Source: an uncultured Maribacter sp. (GTDB lineage Bacteria > Bacteroidota > Bacteroidia > Flavobacteriales > Flavobacteriaceae). From it: a stretch of DNA of 64,000 nt. A program made the translations under genes and the position numbers. Positions 17,728-26,700 of the stretch are shown here, piece after piece (the first letter of the stretch is position 1; every line of letters starts with the position of its first letter). The notes below the pieces were generated by a model. It searched no databases. It saw only the letters and a program-made list of their open reading frames with translations, and was not told the origin of the DNA. Location: NCBI GenBank assembly GCA_947493885.1, contig CANLTE010000001.1, positions 434,001 through 498,000 on the forward strand. Reading direction: 5' to 3'.

Positions 17728-18606
17728 ATGAGCAAGTCATTTGAACGTTATCAAAAAAGGAAATTAATTTCTTCTTACTTTTCTGTAGTATTAAGTATTG
17801 CATTAGTATTGTTTTTGCTCGGCATTCTAGGGTTGTTAGTCTTAAACACTAACAAAATGGCCAATCATTTTAAAGAACAAATCACTATTTCGGTATTCTT
17901 AAAAGAAAGTGCCAAAGAAGTTGAGGTTGACCAACTGCAAAAAAGCTTAGCAATGGCTGACTATACCAAAACAGCTAGGTATGTCTCTAAAGAAGAAGCA
18001 GCTAAAAAACATGCTGAAGAAATTGGAGAAAACTTTACTGATTTTTTAGGCTATAATCCTCTAAAAAATTCCATTGATGTAAACCTTAATGCTGATTTTG
18101 TTTCTCCAGAACAAATCGAAGAAATTGCTACTGAAATAACCGCAAAAACATATGTTGATGAGGTTAGCTATGACAAACCGCTAGTTGGGCTTTTAACCGA
18201 AAATGTAAAACGAATTAGTTTTTGGATTTTAGTAGCATGTGCCATTTTTACTTTTATTGCAGTACTATTAATTAATAGCTCCATACGCCTTTCTATTTAT
18301 TCCAAACGTTTTATTATTAAAACTATGCAAATGGTTGGTGCAACAAAAACATTTATTCGTTGGCCTTTTATCTGGAATAACATAAAATTAGGAATGCTAG
18401 GAGCGTTATTGGCTATACTGGTGCTTTCCGGAGTATTATACTATTTAAATGGAAATTTTCCGGAACTCGGTTTATTTGAAGACCCTACGCAATTAAGCTT
18501 ACTTTTGGTTGCCGTTTTTGTACTTGGCGTATTTATTTCATTCATAAGTACTTATTTTGCTACACAACGCTTTTTAAATTTAAGAACAGACGAATTATAT
18601 TATTAA
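17728..18606 (+). CDS. ftsX: Cell division protein FtsX
   Basis: A 292-residue permease-like protein with one N-terminal helix, a periplasmic domain of about 120 residues, and three further helices (about 165-185, 215-240, 260-280). FtsX works with the ATPase FtsE to activate peptidoglycan hydrolases at the division site. The FtsX/MacB core shows in the IYSKRFIIKTMQMVGATKTFIRWPF region, where MQMVGAT is the hallmark. ftsE is not adjacent. It heads a tight run with DUF3098, uppP and truB. Confidence 0.92.
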   Translation: MSKSFERYQKRKLISSYFSVVLSIALVLFLLGILGLLVLNTNKMANHFKEQITISVFLKESAKEVEVDQLQKSLAMADYTKTARYVSKEEAAKKHAEEIGENFTDFLGYNPLKNSIDVNLNADFVSPEQIEEIATEITAKTYVDEVSYDKPLVGLLTENVKRISFWILVACAIFTFIAVLLINSSIRLSIYSKRFIIKTMQMVGATKTFIRWPFIWNNIKLGMLGALLAILVLSGVLYYLNGNFPELGLFEDPTQLSLLLVAVFVLGVFISFISTYFATQRFLNLRTDELYY

Positions 18607-18611
18607 CTTTG
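18604..18611 (+). promoter_or_regulatory. -7 element overlapping the ftsX stop
   Basis: TAACTTTG matches TANNTTTG exactly and begins with the ftsX stop codon TAA. It ends 6 bases before the DUF3098 ATG. No -33 TTG is seen at the usual spacing. Confidence 0.4.
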
Positions 18612-18616
18612 CGTTC

Positions 18617-18883
18617 ATGAGCAAAAAAGAAAAAAATAACTTGGAAGGTTCAGCAAAGCAGGAGTTTATTTTTCAGAAGAAAAATTACTTGTTTATGTTT
18701 ATTGGCATTGCCTTTTTATCGCTTGGCTTTATTTTAATGAGCGGAGGAGGAAGTGATGACCCCAATGTTTTTAATCCAGATATTTATAATTTCAGAAGAA
18801 TTCGTTTAGCTCCAACACTTGTACTTATTGGACTAGGCATAGAAGTTTATGCCATTTTATTAAATCCTCACAAAAAGAAATAA
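18617..18883 (+). CDS. DUF3098 small membrane protein
   Basis: An 88-residue protein with two predicted membrane helices (about residues 24-42 and 62-82) separated by a GGGSDDPNVFNPDIYNF loop. This fits DUF3098, found in Bacteroidota between ftsX and uppP as here. The function is unknown; the fixed position between a divisome component and undecaprenyl-phosphate recycling suggests an envelope role. It ends 3 bases before uppP. Confidence 0.85.
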   Translation: MSKKEKNNLEGSAKQEFIFQKKNYLFMFIGIAFLSLGFILMSGGGSDDPNVFNPDIYNFRRIRLAPTLVLIGLGIEVYAILLNPHKKK

Positions 18884-18886
18884 CAA

Positions 18887-19681
18887 TTGGAAACTTTAGA
18901 CGCTATTATCCTTGGTATTATTCAAGGATTAACTGAATTTTTACCTGTTTCATCTAGTGGTCATTTAGAATTAGGTAAGGCTATTTTAGGAGATAACTCT
19001 GTTCCCGAAGAAAGTTTATTATTTACAGTTGTGCTTCATTTTGCTACTGCATTAAGTACAATTGTTGTTTTTAGAAAAGATATTTGGGAAATTTTAAGTG
19101 GATTGTTTCAGTTTAAATGGAACGATGAAATGCAATTTTCATTAAAAATTATACTATCTATGATTCCTGCAGTTATAGTTGGGTTATTCTTTGAAGAACA
19201 ATTAGAAAGTTTTTTTGGTGGTAATATTAAACTTGTAGGGGCAATGCTAATTGTAACTGCTATCTTATTATATTTTGCTGATAAAGCAAAGGATACTGAC
19301 AAAAAAGTGAGCTTTAACAATGCTTTTGTCGTTGGAATTTCCCAGGCAATTGCCATGTTACCAGGTATATCTCGTAGTGGTGCAACAATTTCTACATCGG
19401 TTTTATTAGGTGTAGATAAAACCAAAGCAGCTCGTTTTTCTTTTTTAATGGTAGTACCACTTATTTTCGGAAAAATAGCTAAAGATATTTTTAGTGGAGA
19501 TTTAACTTTTTCTGGAGAAAACAACGTTGCCATGGGCGCTGGTTTTATCGCTGCATTTATAGCTGGTTTAGCTGCCTGTACATGGATGATTCAATTAGTT
19601 AAGAAAAGTAAACTTACATACTTTGCTATCTATTGCTTAATTGTAGGTTGTATTGCACTTGGTTATAGTTTTTGGGCATAA
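18887..19681 (+). CDS. uppP: Undecaprenyl-diphosphatase
   Basis: A 264-residue integral membrane phosphatase of the BacA family that recycles undecaprenyl diphosphate to the monophosphate carrier for peptidoglycan and other surface polymers. The two signature blocks are present: EFLPVSSSGHLELG (about residues 16-29) and PGISRSGATISTS (about 158-170). The start is TTG at 18887, three bases after the DUF3098 stop. Seven or eight membrane helices are expected. Overexpression of the family confers bacitracin resistance, though that is not its primary role. Confidence 0.95.
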   Translation: METLDAIILGIIQGLTEFLPVSSSGHLELGKAILGDNSVPEESLLFTVVLHFATALSTIVVFRKDIWEILSGLFQFKWNDEMQFSLKIILSMIPAVIVGLFFEEQLESFFGGNIKLVGAMLIVTAILLYFADKAKDTDKKVSFNNAFVVGISQAIAMLPGISRSGATISTSVLLGVDKTKAARFSFLMVVPLIFGKIAKDIFSGDLTFSGENNVAMGAGFIAAFIAGLAACTWMIQLVKKSKLTYFAIYCLIVGCIALGYSFWA

Positions 19682-19691
19682 AAAGTAAACA

Positions 19692-20390
19692 TTGAAAACC
19701 AAAGAAGATTTTTTAGAAGGTCAACTTCTTTTGTTAGACAAACCATTGAATTGGACTTCCTTTCAAGTGGTTAATAAGCTTAAATGGAATATTCGAAAAA
19801 AATATAAGCTTAAAAAAATAAAAATTGGTCATGCTGGTACTTTAGACCCGCTGGCAACGGGACTATTACTTATCTGTACGGGTAAATTCACTAAGAAAAT
19901 CACAGAACTACAAGGACAAGTTAAAGAATATACTGGCATAATTACTTTAGGAGCTACAACGCCTTCTTATGATTTAGAAACAGAGATTAATCAAACCTTT
20001 ACAACTAGTCATATTACTCAGAAACTTATTATTGACGCCGCTAAAAAATTTATTGGTACAATTGAACAAATTCCACCTATATTTTCTGCTTTAAAAAAAG
20101 ATGGAAAACGTTTGTATGAATATGCTCGAAAAGGCAAGACCGTAGAAGTAAAACCCAGACAAGTAAATATCTTAGAGTTTGAAATTACTTCCATAAACAA
20201 CCTTGATGTTAGTTTTAGAGTACTATGTAGCAAGGGAACATATATACGCTCTTTAGCACACGATTTTGGAAAGGCTCTTAATTCTGGTGGTCATTTAACT
20301 AAACTCCGAAGAACCAAAATAGGTGATTACTCCGTAAATAATGCTATAGACCCTCTAAATTTTGAGCAAACTCTTAACGAAGAAAGTTAA
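19692..20390 (+). CDS. truB: tRNA pseudouridine(55) synthase
   Basis: A 232-residue enzyme that isomerises U55 in the T-loop of tRNAs. The catalytic-Asp motif is clear in GHAGTLDPLATGLL (about residues 47-60), preceded by the N-terminal LLLDKPLNWTSFQVV, and followed by PPIFSALKKDGKRLYEYARKG. The C-terminal PUA-like extension of enterobacterial TruB is short or missing, as is usual in this group. The start is TTG at 19692, 10 bases after uppP. Confidence 0.95.
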   Translation: MKTKEDFLEGQLLLLDKPLNWTSFQVVNKLKWNIRKKYKLKKIKIGHAGTLDPLATGLLLICTGKFTKKITELQGQVKEYTGIITLGATTPSYDLETEINQTFTTSHITQKLIIDAAKKFIGTIEQIPPIFSALKKDGKRLYEYARKGKTVEVKPRQVNILEFEITSINNLDVSFRVLCSKGTYIRSLAHDFGKALNSGGHLTKLRRTKIGDYSVNNAIDPLNFEQTLNEES

Positions 20391-20470
20391 AATCTTAAAT
20401 TTTTGACAAGACCTTTAGTTTTGGTTGTTTATTTGAAATAATTTTAGGAAAAAAGGGTTATTGTATTATT

Positions 20471-21199
20471 ATGACTTTAAATCGTCAAGTATTATCATTA
20501 TTAATTACGGTGTTTACCATGGCTATTATGGTTCTCACCCTATACAATATACACTTAGGAGGACAAAGTGAGGAAGAAGAGTATGTTGTTGAAATGGTAT
20601 TATCTGAAGAAGATTTAGAAGAAATAATTAAGGAAGAAGAAAAGGCGCTTGAAGAACTTACCAAAACTGACCCCGTAAAAAGTCACTTAGCTTTTAATGA
20701 AACAGCCAAACCTAGTTATGGCAATCCTGAGCCGCTAAAAACCTTAGAAGAGATTATGGCTGAGCGAGAAGCTCAAGGAGAAAGTCAAGATCCACTAGAT
20801 TTAGGAGAAAATGCTGGTTACGCAGAGCGCGTTAAAGAACTTGCAAAAAAAAGAGAAGAGAAAAAACAATTATTAGGTGAACGAGAAGCTCAGAAAGAGA
20901 CGTTTACTAATAATTTAGCAGAGCGTAAAACATCTGTTTCCTACTCGTTAGTTGACCGAAATAGTTATAACCTTCCACCTCCAATTTATACTTGTATCGA
21001 AGGTGGTAAAGTTGTTATTAATATTGAAGTCAACGCTGTTGGTAATGTAACAGATGCTACTTTTAATACTAAAAGTTCTGGAACATCAAATGGATGTTTA
21101 GTGGATAATGCTATAACCTATGCGTTAAAGGCAAAATTTAATTCTTCATCCAAACAGGTACAAAAAGGAACAATTACGTATTTATTTCAAAGGAAGTAA
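20471..21199 (+). CDS. TonB-like envelope protein (hypothetical energy transducer)
   Basis: A 242-residue protein with one N-terminal membrane helix (about residues 7-28), a long acidic and charged segment rich in Glu and Lys (about 35-155, likely elongated), and a C-terminal domain of about 75 residues reading GGKVVINIEVNAVGNVTDA, like the TonB C-terminal fold. TonB proteins carry energy from the inner membrane to outer-membrane receptors, of which this window has three. There is no ExbB/ExbD nearby and the Pro-rich stretch is lacking, so the role is an inference. Its last 18 bases overlap the convergent thioredoxin gene. Confidence 0.72.
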   Translation: MTLNRQVLSLLITVFTMAIMVLTLYNIHLGGQSEEEEYVVEMVLSEEDLEEIIKEEEKALEELTKTDPVKSHLAFNETAKPSYGNPEPLKTLEEIMAEREAQGESQDPLDLGENAGYAERVKELAKKREEKKQLLGEREAQKETFTNNLAERKTSVSYSLVDRNSYNLPPPIYTCIEGGKVVINIEVNAVGNVTDATFNTKSSGTSNGCLVDNAITYALKAKFNSSSKQVQKGTITYLFQRK

Positions 21200-21802
21200 A
21201 GCCAATAAATCTTTTAAGGTAGTTTGCCCTTTATCTTTATTGTACCAAACCTGAAGCTCTTCTTTAAATTCGGGAGTTAACTTACCGTACTTTTCTTTAA
21301 AATCATTCACCATTTTTGTGGCTGTACTTGGTCTTGGACCCCAATCCGTTACAACCTTATTCTCACTATTAAGAACTATTAACTTAGGAATAGACATTGC
21401 ACCATTAGTTAAAAACGCATTCATAAGTGCCACATTTTCATCACGCAAAACAATTTTTAACTCAATATTTGGATTGGCTTCAGAAATTCTGTTCATTACT
21501 GGCAAACTTGGAGCTGCATCACCACACCAGCTTTCAGAAATCACCAAAAAGGTAATTTTTTCATTCACGCTTGCAATTTTAGCCATCGCATCAGCATCAA
21601 TTTTAAATGTTTTATCCCAACGCTTCATACGCCTGTCATTCAACTGCGTATAGTTACTCAATGCTTCAGTTTGAGTTGGTCCAGAAGCTTTACCTTCTTT
21701 TGCTAATTGTGAAACAAAAACTCTGTACTCTTCATACGACATGGTTTTAGATAAACTCTCGTCGATTATTTTTATTATATTTAATTCTACTGTAGTTTCC
21801 AT
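21182..21802 (-). CDS. Thioredoxin family protein
   Basis: A 206-residue cytosolic protein. The thioredoxin fold begins near residue 75 with ITFLVISESWCGDAAPS, where the usual CxxC is replaced by a single Cys in WCGDA. This matches a Bacteroidota thioredoxin-like family with N-terminal helical part. Typical disulfide exchange would need a second Cys, so it may act as a monothiol or in a different reaction. Convergent overlap of 18 bases with the TonB-like gene. Confidence 0.82.
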   Translation of the reverse strand: METTVELNIIKIIDESLSKTMSYEEYRVFVSQLAKEGKASGPTQTEALSNYTQLNDRRMKRWDKTFKIDADAMAKIASVNEKITFLVISESWCGDAAPSLPVMNRISEANPNIELKIVLRDENVALMNAFLTNGAMSIPKLIVLNSENKVVTDWGPRPSTATKMVNDFKEKYGKLTPEFKEELQVWYNKDKGQTTLKDLLALLPLK

Positions 21803-21897
21803 AGTAATAAAACGAAAAAATTATTGAGTAGCTTTGGTAGTAAATAGCACAAAAAACTTACATAATCTCCTCAGACTAAAACATTATTAACCAAAAA

Positions 21898-22584
21898 ATG
21901 AATTATGACAAACTAAACAACCCTGTTTGGCATTCCTTAAATGAGGTGCATAAAAAATTTTGTGTTGGAAATGATAATGTAAAGTTTTACCGTCCAAAAT
22001 ATTCTCCTTTTGGCAGTTTTACCAATTACAATACTATTGACATTTACATTGATAAATATGCAGACTTAACTCCTATTTTTTTTGTTGTAGGAGAAAAACC
22101 AATGATTAGTGATAACATTCATTTAATTAAACAAATGATATGCGAACAAATGATTCTAGACAAGGAAGTTACTATTGATATTGAAGAAAATATTGTTGAA
22201 CTAAATACAGAAAAACACAAACTTGATTTGTATAATCTCGTAAATCTTGTACAGCCAGGATATTTTATGAAAAATACTATCGCAATGGGAAGCTATTTTG
22301 GAATTTACAAAAATAATCAACTAGTAGCTGTTGCTGGAGAACGTTTAAAAATGAACGAATTTACCGAAATTAGTGCTGTCGTAACACACCCAAACCATAC
22401 TGGAAAAGGCTTCGCAAAACAATTGATTGCCTATACTATAAATCATATTGTTAATGGTTGTAAAACACCTTATCTTCATGTTCTGGAAACAAATTTTAAA
22501 GCCATAAACTTATATCAAAAATTAGGTTTTACCATACAACGAAAAATGAATTTTTGGAAGCTTAAAAAATCTACATTACAATGA
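21898..22584 (+). CDS. GNAT family N-acetyltransferase
   Basis: A 228-residue protein with a C-terminal GNAT domain (about residues 110-225). The acetyl-CoA binding motif A is seen as VVTHPNHTGKGFAKQLIAY and the C-terminal NFKAINLYQKLGF block is typical. The N-terminal half is less conserved and resembles FR47-like acetyltransferases. The substrate is unknown. Its stop overlaps the start of tag by 4 bases, so the two are translationally coupled. Confidence 0.88.
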   Translation: MNYDKLNNPVWHSLNEVHKKFCVGNDNVKFYRPKYSPFGSFTNYNTIDIYIDKYADLTPIFFVVGEKPMISDNIHLIKQMICEQMILDKEVTIDIEENIVELNTEKHKLDLYNLVNLVQPGYFMKNTIAMGSYFGIYKNNQLVAVAGERLKMNEFTEISAVVTHPNHTGKGFAKQLIAYTINHIVNGCKTPYLHVLETNFKAINLYQKLGFTIQRKMNFWKLKKSTLQ

Positions 22585-23144
22585 CAATACACAAATGCGG
22601 CTGGTGCGTTGGAGACAATTTATATGAAGCTTATCATGACCTAGAATGGGGTGTTCCCGTAAAGGACGACGATACTTTATTTGAATTTTTAATCCTAGAA
22701 ACCTTTCAAGCTGGACTAAGTTGGATAACTGTTTTAAAAAAGCGCGAAAATTTTAGAAAAGCATTTGACAATTTTGATTACAAAAAAATTGCATATTATG
22801 ATGAAAGCAAAATTACAAGCTTACTAGAAAATAGTGGTATTATTAGAAATAAACTTAAAGTTAGAGCAACTGTTAGTAACGCCCAAGCCTATATTAAAGT
22901 TCAGGAAGAATTTGGGAGTTTTAGCAAATACATTTGGGATTTTGTTGATGGAAAACCTATTAAAAACAAGTTGCAAAATTACAAAGATGCCCCCGCCAAT
23001 ACTCCAATATCTGATGCTATTAGTAAAGATTTAAAAAAAAGAGGCTTTAAATTTGTAGGCAGTACGGTTGTATATGCTCATATGCAGGCGACCGGTATGG
23101 TAAATGACCATGAAGTTGATTGCTTTAGGTATAATGAGGTTTAG
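22581..23144 (+). CDS. tag: DNA-3-methyladenine glycosylase I
   Basis: A 187-residue base-excision repair enzyme that removes 3-methyladenine from alkylated DNA. It has the N-terminal zinc-site start (CGWC at about residues 6-9), YHDLEWGVP near 18-26, LFEFLILETFQAGLSW, and the C-terminal zinc ligands in HMQATGMVNDHEVDC. Length is normal. It overlaps the GNAT gene by 4 bases upstream and the convergent aat gene by 4 bases downstream. Confidence 0.95.
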   Translation: MTIHKCGWCVGDNLYEAYHDLEWGVPVKDDDTLFEFLILETFQAGLSWITVLKKRENFRKAFDNFDYKKIAYYDESKITSLLENSGIIRNKLKVRATVSNAQAYIKVQEEFGSFSKYIWDFVDGKPIKNKLQNYKDAPANTPISDAISKDLKKRGFKFVGSTVVYAHMQATGMVNDHEVDCFRYNEV

Positions 23145-23806
23145 CTTTTTTGTAAAATTTTTATAAATTGGTTTCTAGATATTTCTCTAGCACCCAAACT
23201 GGCTAAATGGTTCGTGTAAACTTGACAGTCTATAATTTCGTAATTTTTAGACTTCAGTTCTTGTACCATTTTAATAAATGCAAACTTGGAAGCATTACTT
23301 ACGGTACTAAACATACTTTCACCACAAAAAACGTGTCCTAAATCAACACCATACAAACCCCCAACCAAATTGTTACTTTCCCATACTTCATAGGATGTTG
23401 CAACTCCTATTTTATGAAGTTCATTATATGCAAATTTCATTTCCGATGTTATCCAAGTGTTTTGCTGCCCATGTCTTTTAACATCTGCACAGTTGGCCAC
23501 AACTGCATCAAAACACTCATTTTTGGTCAACAAAAAACGGTTACTATTTAGCACCGTTTTCATACTTTTAGAAACTTTGAGTTCCGATGGAAACAAAACC
23601 ATTCTAGGATCTGGACTCCACCAAATAATAGGCTGTTGACTATCATACCAAGGAAATATTCCTTTTTTGTAGGCTAGTAATAAGCGCTCAACGCTTAAAT
23701 TACCTCCAACAGCTAGTAGCCCATCTTCATCGGCATTTTCTAACGGAGGAAAAACCAATTCCTCCGTCAAAAAAATTAATTCATTATCTGATTTATTTTT
23801 GCTCAA
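23141..23806 (-). CDS. aat: Leucyl/phenylalanyl-tRNA--protein transferase
   Basis: A 221-residue enzyme that adds Leu or Phe from tRNA to the N-terminus of proteins with basic N-termini, marking them for Clp degradation. The family blocks FPPLENADEDGLLAVGG (about residues 16-32), GIFPWY, WWSPDPRMVLFP and the C-terminal FIDCQ-like EIIDCQVYTNHLASLGA are all present. The start is TTG at 23806. It is followed by nothing on its strand until aat's end overlaps tag by 4 bases. Confidence 0.94.
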   Translation of the reverse strand: MSKNKSDNELIFLTEELVFPPLENADEDGLLAVGGNLSVERLLLAYKKGIFPWYDSQQPIIWWSPDPRMVLFPSELKVSKSMKTVLNSNRFLLTKNECFDAVVANCADVKRHGQQNTWITSEMKFAYNELHKIGVATSYEVWESNNLVGGLYGVDLGHVFCGESMFSTVSNASKFAFIKMVQELKSKNYEIIDCQVYTNHLASLGAREISRNQFIKILQKS

Positions 23807-23829
23807 AACTGCCGAATTGCAATTTTAGA

Positions 23830-24207
23830 TTAAAATGGTAAATCGTCGTGATCTTCTTCGTTTAAATCATCCGCTGGTTCAAATGCGTCCATTGGAGGTA
23901 CAGGAGGAATGTTTTGATTTGGTTGTTCTGCCTGAAGGCTTTCTATTCTCCACCCTTGAATGGAGTTAAAATATTTTACCTCTCCTTGTGGATTTGTCCA
24001 CTCTCTTCCTCTTAAGTTAATACTTACCTTAACATCCTGCCCTGCAGCATAGCTGTTCAATAAATCGCATTTATCTTGAACAAACTCAATCATAATATGT
24101 TGAGGATACTGTTCATCAGTAGTAACAACCAATTCTCTTTTCCTAAATCCGTTATTACCAAAAGTTTTAGTTTCGTCAATAAGTTTAATTTTCCCTTGTA
24201 CTTCCAT
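23830..24207 (-). CDS. DUF3127 domain protein
   Basis: A 125-residue protein with an OB-like beta-rich domain in the first 90 residues (MEVQGKIKLIDETKTFG, then YFNSIQGWRIESL) and an acidic disordered tail ending in DDLPF. The acidic DDLPF end is also the end of the SSB at 60314, where it is the protein-interaction tip. DUF3127 has no assigned function; the OB-like core and SSB-like tail suggest a nucleic-acid-associated role, which is inference. It lies between the flavin reductase and aat genes on the same strand. Confidence 0.8.
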   Translation of the reverse strand: MEVQGKIKLIDETKTFGNNGFRKRELVVTTDEQYPQHIMIEFVQDKCDLLNSYAAGQDVKVSINLRGREWTNPQGEVKYFNSIQGWRIESLQAEQPNQNIPPVPPMDAFEPADDLNEEDHDDLPF

Positions 24208-24216
24208 TTTTTAATC

Positions 24217-25089
24217 TTAGTTAGCTAATAATACTTTCCATGCGGAAAGTATATCATTTTTATTTAAATAGTGTTGTGCTTTTTTATGTAATTCTTCTTT
24301 AGTAGCATTTCTACTAATTTTATCTGATACTAAAAACGCATCAATCTCTTTGCGCAAAGGTAGTTTTTCAATATTACCCAACATTCCTAAATTGTTTCCA
24401 GTTAAAACAGTACTTCGTCTAATTTCTTCTGGGATATTATCAACTCCAATACCCAAAGTTGTTATTGGTTTGGGTACTTCAAACATCCCCATATTAGCTC
24501 TGGAATACCAATTGCCTCCCATTCTTGCAACCTGATCAATTTTATGTTGATTTATATTTCCATTTTCATCCAATATGGATTTATGTAAATGGATTTTTAC
24601 TACTTCAGAAAAAATTAAATTTCCAGCTCCACCCTCATTTCCTAATGCTTCAACTTTGGTTACTTTGCATTCAAATTGAACCGGAGATTCAGCAACCCTA
24701 AATGGTTTTACCTCCTCTGCATCCAACATTGTGAGCCCAGATTTTATAAATTCATTTTCTCCTTTGGTATATTCAGTACTGGACAAAGACATTTGTTGAA
24801 CAATATCATAATTTACAATATTAATAACCACCTCTTTAGTTTCCAATACATTTTCCAAAGTATGCTTTGTAGTATTATCACGAACCCTACGGGATGGAGA
24901 AAAAATTAATATTGGAGGATTAGCACTAAAAACATTAAAAAAGCTAAATGGTGATAAATTTGGTCTACCATCACTATCTAAAGTACTAGCAAATGCAATA
25001 GGTCTGGGGCCAATAGCACCTAATAAATACCTATGTATTTTTGCTGTAGAAACCTCAGAAGGTGATATGGAAACCATGTCAGACATCAT
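24217..25089 (-). CDS. Flavin reductase family protein
   Basis: A protein of about 290 residues with the split-barrel FMN-binding domain (GPRPIAFASTLDSDGRPNLSPFS, about residues 25-47, in two blocks PRPIAF and LSPFSFFN). Members use flavin to reduce diverse substrates or supply reduced flavin to monooxygenases. A TTG at 25095 lies upstream, but ATG at 25089 (or 25086) fits better and lies just behind a -7 box at 25093-25100. The C-terminal 80 residues are helical and group-specific. Confidence 0.88.
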   Translation of the reverse strand: MMSDMVSISPSEVSTAKIHRYLLGAIGPRPIAFASTLDSDGRPNLSPFSFFNVFSANPPILIFSPSRRVRDNTTKHTLENVLETKEVVINIVNYDIVQQMSLSSTEYTKGENEFIKSGLTMLDAEEVKPFRVAESPVQFECKVTKVEALGNEGGAGNLIFSEVVKIHLHKSILDENGNINQHKIDQVARMGGNWYSRANMGMFEVPKPITTLGIGVDNIPEEIRRSTVLTGNNLGMLGNIEKLPLRKEIDAFLVSDKISRNATKEELHKKAQHYLNKNDILSAWKVLLAN

Positions 25090-25092
25090 AGG

Positions 25093-25100
25093 CAAAAGTA
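25093..25100 (-). promoter_or_regulatory. -7 element directly before the flavin reductase start
   Basis: TACTTTTG on the minus strand matches TANNTTTG and ends 3 bases before ATG 25089 and 6 before ATG 25086. It would give a leaderless or nearly leaderless mRNA. No -33 TTG at standard spacing. Confidence 0.4.
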
Positions 25101-25192
25101 GTTAATTTGTTTGCCATTTAAAACCTAATGCAAACAAGGCGTTCACTAATTTTGCGCTTTTTACGTTATCTTTATTGCAAGAAACCATTTGG

Positions 25193-26341
25193 ATGAATTT
25201 TAATCCTAAAAACAAAACTTCTAACATTATTTTATTAGTTGCGGCATTTGCTATTGTTAGCCTCATCTTATGGAATACCAATAGTTTTTTCAAAAAATTT
25301 AAAGAAGAAGAACGTTTTAAAATGGAAATTTGGGCAACTGCACAGTCAGAATTGCTTCAATTTTCAGAAAACATGGATCTTGGAGAACTTACTATTAAAG
25401 TGTTACAAAACAACACTTCTACGCCAATGATTTTGGTAAATAAAGATGGGTCCACCCGTATAAATAACATGCCTGAAAATAAGGCCACGGACTCATTATA
25501 TATACAAAAACAGATTACACGATTTAAAAACGAAAACACTCCTATTTCTATAGATCAACAAGGTGAACATTTAGCCACATTATACTACGGTAACTCAGAA
25601 GTTTTAAATAGGTTAAAATACTATCCTATTGCCTTATTATTAATCATATTTTTGTTTGGCACCGTTATTTTCTTTTTTTTTAAAACCAACAAAGCTGCCG
25701 AACAAAATAAGCTATGGGCAGGAATGGCAAAGGAAACCGCACATCAAATTGGAACGCCATTATCTTCTCTTTTAGGTTGGAACGAACTGCTTAAAGTTGA
25801 AAAAATAAATCCAGAAATAACTAAAGAAATAGCAAAAGATATTACCAGACTTGAAACCATTACAGAACGTTTTTCAAAAATTGGTTCACTACCAAAACTG
25901 GATGAAAGCAATATTGTATTTGAAACCAAAAATGCCTTTGAATACCTTAAACGCAGAAGTTCAAAACTAATTCACTTTTCTTTTACTTCTAACGAAGAGC
26001 ATATTCCTGTATTACTAAATAGTGCTTTGTATAACTGGACTATTGAAAATTTAGTTAAAAATGGTATTGACGCAATGAAAGGAAAAGGTAGTATAGCTAT
26101 TGAAATAAAACCAAATGGAAAATTTGTTACTATTTTAGTAGCCGATACGGGACACGGTATTCCTAAAAAAGACCAAAAAAATGTTTTTAATCCAGGTGTT
26201 ACTACCAAAAAAAGAGGTTGGGGATTAGGGCTTTCATTAGTAAAAAGAATTATTGAAGAATATCATCAAGGAAAAATTAAAGTACTTTCGTCCGGTAAGG
26301 AGGGCACTATTATGCAAATATCGTTAAAAGTATACGCTTAA
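25193..26341 (+). CDS. Sensor histidine kinase
   Basis: A membrane kinase of about 382 residues: two helices (about residues 10-30 and 150-170) enclosing a short periplasmic domain, then a HisKA-like segment with AKETAHQIGTPLSSLLGW (phospho-His in the HQIGTPL box) and an ATPase domain with NLVKNGIDAMKGKG (N box), DTGHGIPKK (G1) and GWGLGLSLVKRI (G2). The HQIGTPL variant of the H-box is typical of this Bacteroidota subfamily. No response regulator gene is adjacent. ATG at 25193 is preferred over TTG 25175. The next gene starts 2 bases after its stop. Confidence 0.92.
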   Translation: MNFNPKNKTSNIILLVAAFAIVSLILWNTNSFFKKFKEEERFKMEIWATAQSELLQFSENMDLGELTIKVLQNNTSTPMILVNKDGSTRINNMPENKATDSLYIQKQITRFKNENTPISIDQQGEHLATLYYGNSEVLNRLKYYPIALLLIIFLFGTVIFFFFKTNKAAEQNKLWAGMAKETAHQIGTPLSSLLGWNELLKVEKINPEITKEIAKDITRLETITERFSKIGSLPKLDESNIVFETKNAFEYLKRRSSKLIHFSFTSNEEHIPVLLNSALYNWTIENLVKNGIDAMKGKGSIAIEIKPNGKFVTILVADTGHGIPKKDQKNVFNPGVTTKKRGWGLGLSLVKRIIEEYHQGKIKVLSSGKEGTIMQISLKVYA

Positions 26342-26343
26342 TT

Positions 26344-26700
26344 ATGGCAGAGGAGAAGTTAGTAGTTATTAAACAGGCAAATATTACCAATAATTGTCCT
26401 GAGTGTTTTAATCAAGATTTATCGCTTTCGTTTTATCAAAAACACAGTTGCGGAAAGTTTGTGCATAAAATCACCAATGAGGTAACACACAAAATTACAT
26501 GCAACACCTGTAATTCTGATATATATCCTGTTAATTGGACGGATGATATTGAACGTATTTTTGAGTACTATCAAAAAATGGCTATTCCAGAGAAAAAATC
26601 TGTAAAATATACACCATTATTCTATATTTTACTGCTGAGTTTAGTCGCGCTAATTGGAGGAAGTATTTACCTATATTTAGAAGGTTTTATTCAATTTTAG
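26344..26700 (+). CDS. Hypothetical zinc-ribbon membrane protein
   Basis: A 118-residue protein with two CxxC pairs (C18/C21 and C53/C56) forming a likely zinc ribbon in the first 60 residues, one extra Cys in HSCGKF, and a single C-terminal membrane helix (about 92-113). It begins 2 bases after the histidine kinase stop, so the two are surely co-transcribed, and it may act in the same signalling pathway. No known function. Its last 14 bases overlap the convergent HIT gene. Confidence 0.75.
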   Translation: MAEEKLVVIKQANITNNCPECFNQDLSLSFYQKHSCGKFVHKITNEVTHKITCNTCNSDIYPVNWTDDIERIFEYYQKMAIPEKKSVKYTPLFYILLLSLVALIGGSIYLYLEGFIQF

